Positions 10,501 through 19,962 of a stretch of DNA of 64,000 bases are shown one piece after another. A program made the position numbers and the translations under genes. This DNA is from Phytoseiulus persimilis (taxonomy: Eukaryota > Arthropoda > Arachnida > Mesostigmata > Phytoseiidae), in the NCBI GenBank assembly GCA_037576195.1, contig CM075103.1, positions 32,138,723-32,202,722 on the forward strand. The letters run 5' to 3'. A model generated the notes under the pieces. The model was given only the letters and a program-made list of their open reading frames with translations, did no database searches and was not told where the DNA came from. The stretch's first letter is position 1, and each line of letters starts with the position of its first letter.

Positions 10501-12213
10501 CGACCAGGGACAGGCATGGCGCACGTGGATGCTTTGTCACGAGAACCGCATGAAGAAGCTCAAGAAACGGAAGACGTAGACTTACCAACAATTAACATGG
10601 TACGAGCCGAAGAAGATCAGTTTCGAGCGGTGCAAGCAACGGAGAAGGACATCCAGAGAAGGATGAAGATTTTGGCAAAAGAGGAGCAAGACAGAACAAT
10701 CCAAGAAAGAGCATTCATTGGAGGAGGATTCATTTTGCATCAAGGACTTCTATACAAGGAAATGGAAGGCCGAAGGCTGTACGTGGTTCCGAAGATACTG
10801 AGGAAATACATATTGGTGCTGAATCACGACAAAGCTGGACACTTTGGAATGGAAAAGACGATGGAGTTGCTCAAGAGGAGATATTGGTTCCCGAAAATGG
10901 AGAAGTATACGAAGTTTCATCTGCGAGCGTGCGTAGATTGCATCTACAACAAGGAGAAAAGTGGCAAGGCAGAAAGCCTCACGAACATCATTCGATCGGA
11001 GAGACGACCATTTGAGAAGGTTTTCATAGATCACCTTGGACCACTGATAAAGTCAAATAAGAAGGAACACATCATAGCGTTGGTCGACGGATTCACGAAA
11101 CTCGTTCTTCTGGGAGCAGTGTCTAGCACTAAGACAAAAGAAGTGATCAAGTTCTTGAAGGATTTCTTCACAGTGTATGGCAAGCCAGCGAGAATCGTCT
11201 CAGACAGAGGATCGGCATTCACATCGAAGGATTTCGAGGAACTGCTGAGGGAAAATGGAATCACTCACGTCGAAATTAGCACACAACATGCATGTGCGAA
11301 CGGTCAGGTGGAGCGCCTGAACAAGGAGATAGCTAGGTTGTTGAGATCCTTGTGTGAAAAGGAGGATCACAGCGATTGGTCATACAAGCTGAAGGACGCG
11401 CAGATGTGGCTGAACACAACCATGTCTAGGAGCTTAGGGAAATCCCCATTCGAGGTGTTACATGGATATTTGCCGCGAATGAATAATCATGAGCAAGGGT
11501 TTGAGGGGGCTCAGGAAAAGCTTTGGACACCCGCGGAGGAAGTTCAGAACGGAATTAGGGGAGTTCTCAGGAAGAGTCAGGAACGGTATAAGTACTATAG
11601 TGACTTGCGGAAGAGAATACACGTTCGCTTCAACGTAGGGGATGTCGTTTTCGTGAAACGGTTGCCAGTGCCAACGGGTCAGCCAACCAAACTTCAGCGA
11701 AAGTTCAGGGGTCCCATGACCATAACCAAAGTCCTAGCCAAGGATTCGTACGAATTGATGGAGCTTGGAGCGAATCAAAACTACGTTTGCACAGCTCATA
11801 GTTCACAGTTGAAGTGGTTCAAACCTCACAACGAGGAAGACATCGAGGAAGATGAGGAAGACACAGAAGAGGAGGCGCAGAAGGACGTCAACACAGGAGT
11901 CTCCAACGATATCTTGAACGAGAGCGACACGCAGCCCATGGATTGGTCTTCTGTCATGACACCAAGGACACCGATGCGATTCGAAGGAGGATACCGAGAC
12001 AGGTCACAGTTGTCATCGGAAGGAGATTCATCAGCAAATTCAGTGCAAGTGGAAGCGGACATTCAGACAACACAGCATGGAGAACCCAGGAGAACGGTAG
12101 ATCTAGATTCAGCGATTATAGAGTCTCCTGGCGAGGATAGAGTAGAACCTCAACGTAGGCAGCAACCTTCTAGGCAGGTCAAGTTTGGACCCGGGTTCAG
12201 ATACTCTAAGTAG
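7582..12213 (+). CDS. Gypsy gag-pol polyprotein (gag truncated)
   Basis: From the first in-frame ATG, 1,543 codons are uninterrupted. Two CCHC knuckles lie near residues 126 (CYICRREGHKQMNC) and 217 (CGRCNLTGHHAREC). The protease near 291 reads VDTEAQLSV, with Glu where retropepsins have Gly, followed by EILIGEDFL. The RT has FLDD at about 727, a variant of YxDD. RNase H follows with HTDAS near 873 and ALSREP at its end. Integrase has an HHCC finger near 1083-1115 and the triad IDHLGPL, SDRGSAF and GQVERLNKE. A GPY/F-type module (KFRGPMTITKV) and an acidic tail close the protein. Gag is only about 250 residues, so the capsid N-terminus is missing. Such proteins assemble particles, copy the RNA and integrate the cDNA. 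Confidence 0.92.
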   Translation: MDPEPQRFTEMMGMIKDALTPHHAILEKEVRQTKQTKVKSMFVPDREALNENRRGLASEESRDQILKGLRPEYRFLIHEMRGRVHKTTADLIRDINRSMDIEREVRGERLPPADRRETRPGAGVTCYICRREGHKQMNCPDRRERRAVEGYPSRPPRSDSFGVSPRGNSGDWRRQPTDDSRQRGRYDTRGQPGPSGGGHRELTWRETATPGPGPIVCGRCNLTGHHARECRRARRITATGDHEGRTLPEVEEPAPEVCQILDGLAGVETEEEDRGSKTVRVNGIEWQARVDTEAQLSVIPQSAAEALNLKISPGTVRRVRGVGGGCNTLGQAIASLAVDGIEAKEVTLTVLPNEAMEGEEILIGEDFLDDPGLATVYRRGMAWVVEERAIEDIAKLLPQQGKKVKLKLQEEVTLEPRTVSFVTTTPIDGDTVRSEGMIGVGDHREVTEFGALYELQEGGLTVPVANPGEYELILKPGTIVARGTLVDEGDLFRLKKKAGKGKGATIGQITTNKPTEKNWIKESEIDVGPALPEAVQDRLVTMVNKYREVVATSMVELGRTSWAEFDINEVERSQPVRAKPYRLAAPKKEALEEIIKKMRDADMIAPSQSPYASPVLLVKKADGSWRMVIDYRKLNAQTVRLNFPLPLIDEILDEIGGREMYSTFDLAWGFFQIPMKKKAAEKAAFLTPGGHFEPKVMMMGLCNAPAAFQKLMMRVRDRIRSRQTFPFLDDLITASDLYNDHLDGIEEIFIALKAPGLTIRLNECEFFRTSVQFLGFTVAKDGIKPGTQKLGAVWKFKQPKDVHAMRRFLALTSFSRRFVKDYATIACPLTELLREEAKFEWTKDCEEAFAKLKASLTGASLARFERGRPTQLHTDASLVGLGAILMQEAEGKWRMVYAISRKLSNTERNYHSTKLEQLAVVWAMESSRHYSLGIPFVVVSDCVAVSALKAKGGSAQLNRWLSRIAEFTFEVKHRPGTGMAHVDALSREPHEEAQETEDVDLPTINMVRAEEDQFRAVQATEKDIQRRMKILAKEEQDRTIQERAFIGGGFILHQGLLYKEMEGRRLYVVPKILRKYILVLNHDKAGHFGMEKTMELLKRRYWFPKMEKYTKFHLRACVDCIYNKEKSGKAESLTNIIRSERRPFEKVFIDHLGPLIKSNKKEHIIALVDGFTKLVLLGAVSSTKTKEVIKFLKDFFTVYGKPARIVSDRGSAFTSKDFEELLRENGITHVEISTQHACANGQVERLNKEIARLLRSLCEKEDHSDWSYKLKDAQMWLNTTMSRSLGKSPFEVLHGYLPRMNNHEQGFEGAQEKLWTPAEEVQNGIRGVLRKSQERYKYYSDLRKRIHVRFNVGDVVFVKRLPVPTGQPTKLQRKFRGPMTITKVLAKDSYELMELGANQNYVCTAHSSQLKWFKPHNEEDIEEDEEDTEEEAQKDVNTGVSNDILNESDTQPMDWSSVMTPRTPMRFEGGYRDRSQLSSEGDSSANSVQVEADIQTTQHGEPRRTVDLDSAIIESPGEDRVEPQRRQQPSRQVKFGPGFRYSK

Positions 12214-12451
12214 TTCTGTTGAGGACAACAGCGTAGGTAGGTGTGCCGAGCGATTAGGTATGAAGTAAACAATCAGGAAAATCAGCTGGAAGAACAGCGG
12301 CAAGATTCAAATCAGGATGAAAAATCGAGGCGCAAGAGGGCGCGCAAGAAGATGGAGACCGTGACGTAAGAGGGCGCAACGATCAATCTCGAGCTTCATC
12401 TTGGAAGGAGAAGTCCAGAGAAATCGCGCAATCGAGGCGCTGGCCACAGGG

Positions 12452-13024
12452 ATGACCTTTCCCTGCCGACATGAGGAGTTTGGGTGCGTAGAGCGGCCCG
12501 AGTGGCAACAGAAGGCGTCGCACGATCGGGAGTGCCGGATGAGAGGGACGGAGTGCCCGCTCCGCGAAGATGAGTGTCGTTGGCGAGGACCCAGCACGGA
12601 GGTCGGAGCACACGCCCAACCACGACACAGGTGCAGCATGATCCAGGCGGACGCGCAGACGGAGTTCTCAATGTGTAGGATGAGCCGGCCAAACTACGAG
12701 GCCAGATGGATCTGGACCCAACATGAGGAGTGGGTGGTGCTTGGAATCCTGGTGGAGGCTACGTTCGACCTGGAGCCGCAGTTGGTTCTGAGCCTGGTGG
12801 TGATAGGAACGGAGGAGCGAGCGTCAGCGTTCCGAGGGCGCATTTCAGTCATGACGGCCCAAACGCAACTGATTTGGGAAGGGACGCCGTTGAGCTCCGA
12901 TGTCGAGGTTCGGGAGGCGATCCATGCCGGGAGCGGCTTCTACATCGACGGGCGAGCGATGATACGACTCGACCGAGAGGGAACAATCCGCATCGCGGCG
13001 TCAATCGAACGGAGTCATCAATAA
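12452..13024 (+). CDS. SIAH/Seven-in-absentia-like protein without RING, carried by the gypsy element
   Basis: The first ATG gives 190 codons; the frame is open from 12365. The double zinc finger is C-x6-C-x11-H-x3-C-x6-C-x6-C-x11-H-x4-H, the same spacing as animal SIAH proteins with every ligand present. The lead-in RNRAIEALATG before the first finger also resembles SIAH. The C-terminal part (GTEERASAFRGR, LIWEGTPLSS, AIHAGSGFYIDG, IRIAASI) follows the SIAH TRAF-like substrate-binding core. The RING that recruits E2 enzymes is absent: 12214-12400 has no cysteine cluster. SIAH proteins pick ubiquitin-ligase substrates, so a RING-less form could bind substrates or dimerise without ubiquitinating. 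That role is inference. The ORF sits between pol (188 bp upstream) and the 3' LTR, has no signal peptide or membrane segment, and is unbroken. Homology is assigned by motif only. Confidence 0.82.
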   Translation: MTFPCRHEEFGCVERPEWQQKASHDRECRMRGTECPLREDECRWRGPSTEVGAHAQPRHRCSMIQADAQTEFSMCRMSRPNYEARWIWTQHEEWVVLGILVEATFDLEPQLVLSLVVIGTEERASAFRGRISVMTAQTQLIWEGTPLSSDVEVREAIHAGSGFYIDGRAMIRLDREGTIRIAASIERSHQ

Positions 13025-13142
13025 AACCATTGTGATAGGTTAGCGTACGCTCGCGCACAACTAGAGTCATTATCCAGATAGTTGATTTCTTCTAGGGTTA
13101 GCATTTGCCAGGAGGCGTAACGACTAGGGTAGCATGGTCGAA

Positions 13143-13433
13143 TGTAACAGCCAGTTGGATTCTTGAGGAGAGCTAGCTAGAATGTTCTCTGGAGATGCAA
13201 GTCGGAGGCGGCAATGCCGGCGGATCGACATGAGAAAGGGAAGCGGCGTTGACGAGAGAAGCCGCCAGTAGCTAGAAGAAGAGAGTAGAGAGTGCCGTGA
13301 ACGGTGTGAAGGACCGTGGCTGCCTATCGAGGAGCCGGTCGAGAAGAAGTGAAATAAAGAGAAGTTGAACTATAAGTGCACTGTTCCTCTTCCCTGAGTG
13401 AATCCAGGTATAGGTCCCTATCGGCCTGTTACA
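13143..13433 (+). repeat. 3' LTR of the gypsy element (291 bp)
   Basis: It begins TGTAACAG and ends CTGTTACA, a perfect 8-bp terminal inverted repeat. It carries AATAAA near 13352. The first 233 bp recur at 63115-63347. No strong polypurine tract is seen just upstream, and the lack of a 5' LTR prevents a TSD check. Confidence 0.9.
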
Positions 13434-13778
13434 CGTGTCATCTCAACTCGAGATTGCGAGTTGGATAGGAATTGGCATCCAACAGTTCATTTCATGCGGT
13501 TCATTCGAATTTTACATATTTTTCACCGAAATGCAGTTCGTTGAGACGCAAATACTCTGGAACTGAATGACTCAACTAAAGAACTACCGCTGTGTCGGTA
13601 CTAGCTCATAACAATCGCCCACTTCCCGAGCAACCCGTTCTCTCGCACCGATTCGCAAGCGAATGGAACAGTTATTTGTGCCAATTTTCCAGATTCTGAA
13701 GGGGGTAGACAATTGAATGCCGCAGACTCTTTCACGCTTGTCAGAACAACACCAAAATCTGATACAAGACTTCACCGT
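13434..13778. other. Unassigned spacer
   Basis: No coding, repeat or RNA signal was recognised between the gypsy LTR and the inverted repeat. Confidence 0.5.
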
Positions 13779-14773
13779 AAAGGGTCTCGGCCATCGGCCC
13801 CGCGGATTTTGCACTACTCCAGACAAAACTTGGTCAACTTAAAAGGCTCATATCTCGGCTCCCAGATGGGTTTTGGAAAGCTGAAAAAGAGAGCTACCGG
13901 ATAGCATACATGCCGTTAGGATCGAAGATGGACGAATACCTTTAAAATCTATGAATTCAAGACCGATGCGAAAATAGATAGCGTCGAGTGCGCACTCTGG
14001 AGTTTAGCTGAATCGAAAGGTCACTGAGAGTCGAAGGTTGTGCAAAAAAAAATCCAAAAAAAAGAGGCGTTTTTTTTTCGCCGAATTTTTTTTTCACCTC
14101 GGACTCTCCCTCCCCCCCCTCGCGGAAAAAAAACGCCCGTGATGGTTCCGGCGAAGTAAGTGATCTTTATTCGTCGGCATCGCTCTCTTCTGAGCCTGTC
14201 TCTCCCTATGAGGGTATGAAGAGATCGGTCAAGGCTTCCGCTGGGCGCAGAAGTGATGGCAAGATTCTCAGAAACAATGTTTGTGGCTTCTGGTCTCGGG
14301 ATTCGACTCCCTGCGCCGATGGATGCATTTGCTTCCAGCCGTTGCTCCCGGGCGATGAGCTATGCGCAGGTGCTCGAGCCTAACATGTATGCATGTTTTG
14401 AGCTCCGACTTCATCACTAGAGAGCTCAGGGAGGTCAGGGGCCAAAAAAAATCGGAGGGCCGACCGAAGGAAAAAATATTTTCGGCGAAAAAAAAGCGTC
14501 TCTTTTTTTTTTAAATTTTTTTTTGCAAAACCTTCGACTCTCAGTGACCTTTCAATTCAGCTCAACTCCAGAGTGCGCACTCGACGCTATCTATTTTCGC
14601 ATCGGTCTCGAATTCATCGATTTTAAAGGTATTCGTCCATTCTTCAGCTTTCCAAAAATAACTCGATCGGCGCTGTAACCCATCTGGGAGCCGAGATATG
14701 AGCCTTTTAAGTTGACCAAGTTTTGTCTGGAGTAGTGCAAAATCCGCGGGGCCACTAATGGCCGAGACCCTTT
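13779..14773. mobile_element. Foldback/MITE-like element with ~310-bp inverted arms
   Basis: The left arm from 13779 (aaagggtctcggcc...) is the reverse complement of the right arm ending at 14773 (...ggccgagaccctttt-like). The match runs through 'actccagacaaaacttggtc', 'aggctcatatctcggctccc' and 'aaaatagatagcgtcgagtg', with about 90% identity and a few indels. The arms end in poly-A/poly-T tracts near 14045-14095 and 14475-14530. The centre of about 400 bp has no ORF. No target-site duplication was found. Transcription through it would make a long hairpin RNA. Confidence 0.8.
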
Positions 14774-14899
14774 GCAAGCTTTTAAGACACGCGGGAGTCC
14801 TCTATCCTCGTCAGAAGCGAAGTTGTACGGCTTCAAAAGCGGACAAATTTCGTCCCTTGAATGACGACTTAAACTCAGACTGGCCCATCAAGGTATTCG

Positions 14900-15065
14900 A
14901 TAAAATGTTCTCACGTTTAAAAATATGCCTGGAGTGCTCTCCATTTTTCGGGAGTCTCCGCGAATTGAAAACGTTCTGACCCACGTGCGGGTCCAGTGAA
15001 CCGCCCTAATCGGTTATCCGGGCCCCCCTGGGATTAAATAACAGCCCCTTGTCAAAAATCCAGCC
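14900..15065 (+). repeat. Gypsy-family 5' LTR/leader fragment
   Basis: It shares 'tggagtgctctccatttttcgg', 'ctgacccacgtg' and 'tgaaccgccctaatcgg' in order with 15.76-15.9 kb and 56.18-56.83 kb. Those two copies lie upstream of gag starts, so this is probably LTR or leader sequence of the same family. The stretch 15066-15590 has nothing else that I recognise. Confidence 0.6.
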
Positions 15066-15599
15066 CAAGGGAACTGAGGAAAGCACAGAATGATGGCATA
15101 CGGGCCGCAGCAGCCTCAGAACGCAAGAGCGGGTTTTCGCAGAACTTTGCAATCCAAACACTTGCGACTCTCGTCCTTCCGGAATGAGAGCCGAGTTGCA
15201 ACTGATTCTATTGTTTACTCTGCGTGCCGTCGTGCAGACGACTTCATGTCTTCAGCTCCCGGTCCGAGGCTCTGCTCAGGTCCCTTTATTTATTGATCTC
15301 ATTCCCTTGGTATACATTCCAAGTCGAGCTCATGGACGTTTGTAGCACCGCTACCTAGCTCTGGAAGTCTATCCTAGATGCCGCTGCTCGGCCTAGAGTT
15401 CGCCCAGCAAGCGGCGCCCTCTGGCGGGCTCCGTCCGCACTCGGGCCGCCTGAAAAAGCACCCAAATCTCCGACCCAACTGGTCAGGTCGGCATATTTGT
15501 TAACACTCCCGCCGAATCGCTGGCGGTTCTGGATACATTTGATGTTGTATGCTGATTGCTGCTGCTTTGACAATTATTTCCTTCTACCTATCATGGTTG

Positions 15600-16505
15600 T
15601 CTCTCGCGGTCCGTCTTCGTTCCGCTCCAGTTCACTTTCTCCACATACACAACGTGTCGGATTTACGATCCGTCTGAAAGTCAAGACGCGCTCTCGAGGA
15701 ATGCCGTGTCGTTTCTCACCAGAAAGACTAGGAATCGGATACACTGCTTATGCTGGGATCTTATGCCTCGAGTACCCTCAACTCTGGAACAATTTCCACG
15801 AATCAGACTCATCCTGACCCACGTGTGTATGTATTGAATCGCCCTCCGAGCTGTCTCCTTCCCCCCTCGGAGGGTTTAAAACGTCCCTTCTCGGCCTCCC
15901 TCGTCACTTCGTCTCTCAACGTTCTTCCGTGCCGAACAACTTTACGTCAGCCCTGCTACCCGGTCACCATGTCGTCGCCTTCAGCAACCCCAGCTGCATC
16001 CAGTTCATGAAAATATTCCCGGTACGGGACTTCCCCCCTGGGACTCCTTTCCACGGTGACGGCCGGATTCGACCCTGTCTTCGCAAAGCTCACCGTAAGT
16101 CAACGTCGCGACGTGCTGGATGAGTATTTCCTCGAATGTCCCGAAGCCACACGGCGCCACTGCCGTGCCGTCTACGCTACTTTGGACGCTTCTGGACCTT
16201 CCTTCTTACGATGCTTTTTGTGTTCGAAACGTGCGTCACCACAAGATTTCTCCACCATCCGCCGCTACCTGCAAGATGAGTTCCTAAGCATCCGCCACTG
16301 CCAACATTGCCCCGGTCGCTGCCAGCGTCACCCCACTGCGTCCAGCAACGCTCCTGTCGCCCCTCACGCTCACGAGAACGTTCCCCGCTGCGACGGGGAC
16401 CTCCACCGCTACGGCATCTCTGGGGCTGCTCTTCACCTTGGCGGCTGGCTTAAACCAGGACTTTGCCAAAATTCCGTGAGCGCTGGCTCACGTCCGTTCT
16501 CTTGA
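15600..16505 (+). pseudogene. Gypsy 5' leader and gag start, rearranged
   Basis: The leader matches 55.99-56.88 kb. A gag start at 15969 (MSSPSATPAASSS) stops after 13 codons but continues in another frame as FAKLTVSQRRDVLDEYF, close to FAKVSVSQRRDVLDEF in the copy at 57 kb. A second partial repeat of the same gag start follows at about 16200-16480, so the segment looks duplicated in tandem. No complete gag remains. Confidence 0.7.
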
Positions 16506-16511
16506 ACGGAG

Positions 16512-16835
16512 AGTTTCATACTGAACATGCAATATTCCGACATGCGGCGCTGCATTGCAGCCGACCGCCGTGCACCATGGGAACGACTTTGACCATCTTT
16601 ATTTTGCCTTCTGATATTACTTAGCCATATTGCTGGCTGACATTTTACCTAGATACATGAATGGATGTAGCGCCCTGGCGCTGCACTCCAGGAATTTCCA
16701 GTGAAACGGAGCCATTTGGTATTTCCAACCGGTGCGCTTGCGTTGCCCCACGGTGGCCTACGGCCGAACTACCGAACTCGCTTCCACAAACGTGTCGGGA
16801 CCCTGAGGTCCGACTACCTTCCGTGACATGCAGTA
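16512..16835. repeat. ~320-bp dispersed repeat, also at 49645-49966
   Basis: Both copies share 'catactgaac', 'gcagcgccctggcgctgcac' (or near), 'ggcctacggccgaac' and 'accttccgt' in the same orientation. On the minus strand the unit begins TGT(A/C)ACGGAAGG, which resembles an LTR start, so it may be a solo LTR. It sits between gypsy gag and pol debris here and inside an R1 LINE at 49.6 kb. No TSD was seen. Confidence 0.7.
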
Positions 16836-17335
16836 TGCAATGGTTGAGGCATCATCTATACGGTCAAAAATTCACAGTAGCTCCGGACTGTAGCGCAGTA
16901 GCGGCACTGAAAAAAGAGGGAGGTTCAACACAGATGCGTCGGTGGCTCGACAGGATCGCGGAATTTATCTTATCGGTGAGACATAGACCGGGAACAACGA
17001 TTGGGCACGTTGACGCGCTCAGCAGAGAACCATTCCAAGATTAGAGAGACTTGGAGGAGAGGGAATCACCTGCAGAAACCGAGGCAAAAACTATATCCAC
17101 AGCATTGGCTACCCACGACGAGTTTCAAATCATCCAGACAGCCCATCAAGACATCAGGGAGAGACTGGAAGCATTCTAGGAACCCAAGGAAGGGAGAACA
17201 AAGACGGAAAATAATATAACGCAGGGGCTTTGCGTGAGGCATGGAATACTTTGCGTATAAGGAACTCGAAGGGAAACCCATGATTTTGCTTTCACCTCCA
17301 ATCATCTTATTCTACCTCGTCTAATCCTCCTTAGC
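16836..17335 (+). pseudogene. Gypsy RNase H to integrase fragment
   Basis: The frame ending at 17044 reads APDCSAVAALKKEGGSTQM, RRWLDRIAEFILSVRHRPG and HVDALSREPF. It parallels the end of RNase H in the gypsy pol at 10.4-10.54 kb. After a stop at 17042 and frame changes, the start of the integrase region can still be followed to about 17330. It is a divergent, dead relative. Confidence 0.8.
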
Positions 17336-18060
17336 ATATCTTTATCACTGATGAAATATTCGTCATCATCGAAGTTTGCTTTAAATATCGTGATCGCGAT
17401 AAGCTTAGTTCATGTACCGAACGTCTACCGGTGCCTTAGCTTGAGAACAAGGCTAATTCAAACACGCCACCTCATCTTGAGGGTCAGACTCTTTTGCACA
17501 GCCGACCTTAGTTCAAGGCCTGACGTCAATTCAAACTGGCGACCTTACCTTCAGTATTTGTATCATTCATCCACGCAACCCACCCACGCATTCATCCACG
17601 TATTTTTGATCTCGGCGTCGACCGCCCTTAGAAGCTCAGGGGACTTGGTTGCTTGCTCAAGGGGGCTGTTCATCTTGGTTTCGACGAAAAATGGCATTCT
17701 CTGTTTGAGCCATGATTTGATAGAGGAGTTTTCCCTCTACAATTCCGAACAAACCGGGCCTCGATATCTATCCTAGTTTTTAGCATATATGTTTTTTCGT
17801 ATTTTCTATCGAGTCAGCGCAATCGAGATTTTCAAATTCGAGCAACTGAGTCCTCGATATCAATTCTGTTGGTTCGCAAATATTTTCTCGCTTGCTGGGG
17901 CACAAGGAGAACCTGCTCAGAGCAGCCACCTTTGAAATCGCCCGCGCAGACGAACAGCCGACGCTGATCGAGTGCGTTTCACAGTAAACACGGAGCGATC
18001 GGCGCGCGCTTCTGAGAACCGACGTCCGACGGTCGTCAGTTCGTGAGTCGGTATATTCAG
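17336..18060. other. Unassigned stretch before the Mutator pseudogene
   Basis: I found no convincing coding or repeat signal. The last 250 bp could be the 5' flank of the transposase. Confidence 0.4.
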
Positions 18061-18075
18061 ATCTTTTCGTGAGAC

Positions 18076-19805
18076 ATGGCATCTAGAGATGGTCATGGAG
18101 CTTCGGGCTCAAAATCTAGCGTGGTTGTCAGGAAGAAACGGAGGCAGACAAAACGCTGTTATTCCCTCAAGCGGCGATTCCATGGGAATCGTTACGCCAG
18201 CGCCGAAAACGGAGCCGCGGATCAGTTCCTTGAGCGAACGTGACAGCTCTGAAAACGAAGAAGAAAGGACATCCCCGTGGACCGGATATCGGATATTTGA
18301 CCTCGATTTGCTCCTCAATGCCATTGCCAAGTTCTGCAGGTGCACGTGTCGCGGTGCTGTGAAAATGATCGAAGATGGTGTCTACGGTCTAGCCTCGGAA
18401 TATAGCTTGTACTGTGATATTTGTGGCAGATGAGAGCAGATTGGAAACTCGTCTTAGATCGAGTCGAAAAGACGCTCGTACGAGATCAACAGACGATCGA
18501 TCTTGGCACACGATCGCTCGGCTTGGGCTGGAATGCTCTGGAACGGTTTTGTGCGCACATGGAACTCGCCCGTCGGAAAAACAGCGTATCACCAGATACT
18601 CCAATAGCTCCACATGGCCTCTGCAAACGCATCTGAGAACAGCATGCTTCGAGCCGCTGAGGAAGAGGCGCGGTTGTCCAATGGTTCCGACATCGCCGTC
18701 AGTGGTGACGGATCGTGGCAGAAGCGGGGGCATAGCTCCCTGAACGGTTTAAGCTCCGTTATCGGAATCAAAACTGGCAAAGTGATCGACTTGCATATCG
18801 CATCATAGGTATTCGATTGTTTGATCATCGGAAAGCTGGGAAGCTATTGTTCCATCGGTCGAAATGAATGAATGGTGCTAGTGATCGTCCCAAATTTCTC
18901 CAGTTTTGTCATGGGTGCTCAAGTTTCAAGGATGATCCCGGATCTTGGGAGTAAACTGAGTGGTGGGAGCGGCACAAGAACCTTTGCCCACGGAATCATT
19001 GGGGCCTTAGCTCTGCTATGGAAGCCCAGGGTATAGTTGCCCTCTTCGAGAGATCAGAAGCAACATGCAAGTTGCGCTACGTTGTCTATTGCGGCGACCA
19101 AAATTCCGGCACGATGGAGACTATATGCGATAGAGATCCGTACAGCGTCAAAGTTGAAAAGAAAGAGCGCGTCTGTCATGTCGCCAAGAAAATGGGACGG
19201 AACCTGGGAACTCTGAGAGACAGGATGAGAAAAAGAAGCTTGCCGATGGAAAGCCACTGAGTGGTGAAGGTCGGTTGACGGATGTTGCGATTCGGAAGAT
19301 TCAGACTTATTACGGAAGAGCCATTAAGAGAATCCTGACTCGGTTTTGAAAATGGAAGATGCTCTATGGCCTATCTTCCATCATCTCCACGCTGTCTCCG
19401 CCGTGGATCATAATTTCTGTCCGAAGGGTCCGGACACTTGGTGCAAGTACCAGAAAGCTGTTAGTACCGGACAAGCAGACGACTTCGTTCACGGTGATCC
19501 ATATATTCCCCAAGTCTGTGTGCAAGCTCGCAGGCCGGTATTCGATGATCTCACCTACTCACTCACATAGAAATCGCAGCCTCCTCGGCGGTGCTCGATT
19601 TCGATGACGACCAAACTGCCAAGAGAGGACTCTTCGAAACTTTGAAATTGAAAATTGAAAGAAATCTCCATCGTTGGATCCGGAGGACTGATGAAAGACG
19701 CGACCAACAAGGAGAAAATAGATTGAGTACCCGAAACAATTCATCTCGCCGATCGTCCGACGGCGGGGATCGTAATACCAATGGGGATGAATATTATTGT
19801 GCTGG
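18076..19805 (+). pseudogene. Mutator-like (MULE-type) transposase, dead
   Basis: From ATG 18076 the protein can be followed through several frames: FDLDLLLNAIAKFC and YGLASEYSLYCDICG (18290-18430), SLGLGWNALERFCAHMEL (18515-18570), IAVSGDGSWQKRGHSSLNGL (18690-18750), SAMEAQGIVALFERSE and KKERVCHVAKKMGRNLGTL (19010-19220), DGKPLSGEGRLTD (19245-19280), and a CPKGPDTWCKYQKAV zinc-binding-like segment (19430). This order matches the Mutator-like transposase family common in invertebrates, in which the SGDGSWQKRGH Asp is part of the catalytic core. Stops and shifts at 18234, 18430, 18806 and 19260 make it non-functional. No TIRs were found. Confidence 0.82.
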
Positions 19806-19962
19806 CATGTTCTAAAACTTAACTTAGAACATCACTCATATGATCCCGAACAAAAAGAGCCATCGTTGTTCTTGTCGACGGTGTTTCCTCGGTACACTCG
19901 GAGCCACTGTTCAGCTCATATCCTCATGAAGAGTGTCGGTTTTTGAACTTCTTTCTTCATCG

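Larger units (their letters stand above)
7500..13433 (+). mobile_element. Ty3/gypsy LTR retrotransposon, 5'-truncated, with extra SIAH-like ORF
   Basis: The order is partial gag, protease, RT, RNase H, integrase, a non-pol ORF, then a 291-bp 3' LTR. The 5' LTR and most of the capsid are absent; the element starts directly against Tigger debris near 7500. Fragments of related elements lie at 16.84-17.33, 57.2-58.27 and 61.09-61.43 kb, and a truncated LTR at 63.1 kb. Confidence 0.88.

Noticed and set aside
12214..13142. env gene in the gypsy element
   Set aside because: No signal peptide, membrane helix or glycosylated ectodomain pattern; the frame is SIAH-like instead.
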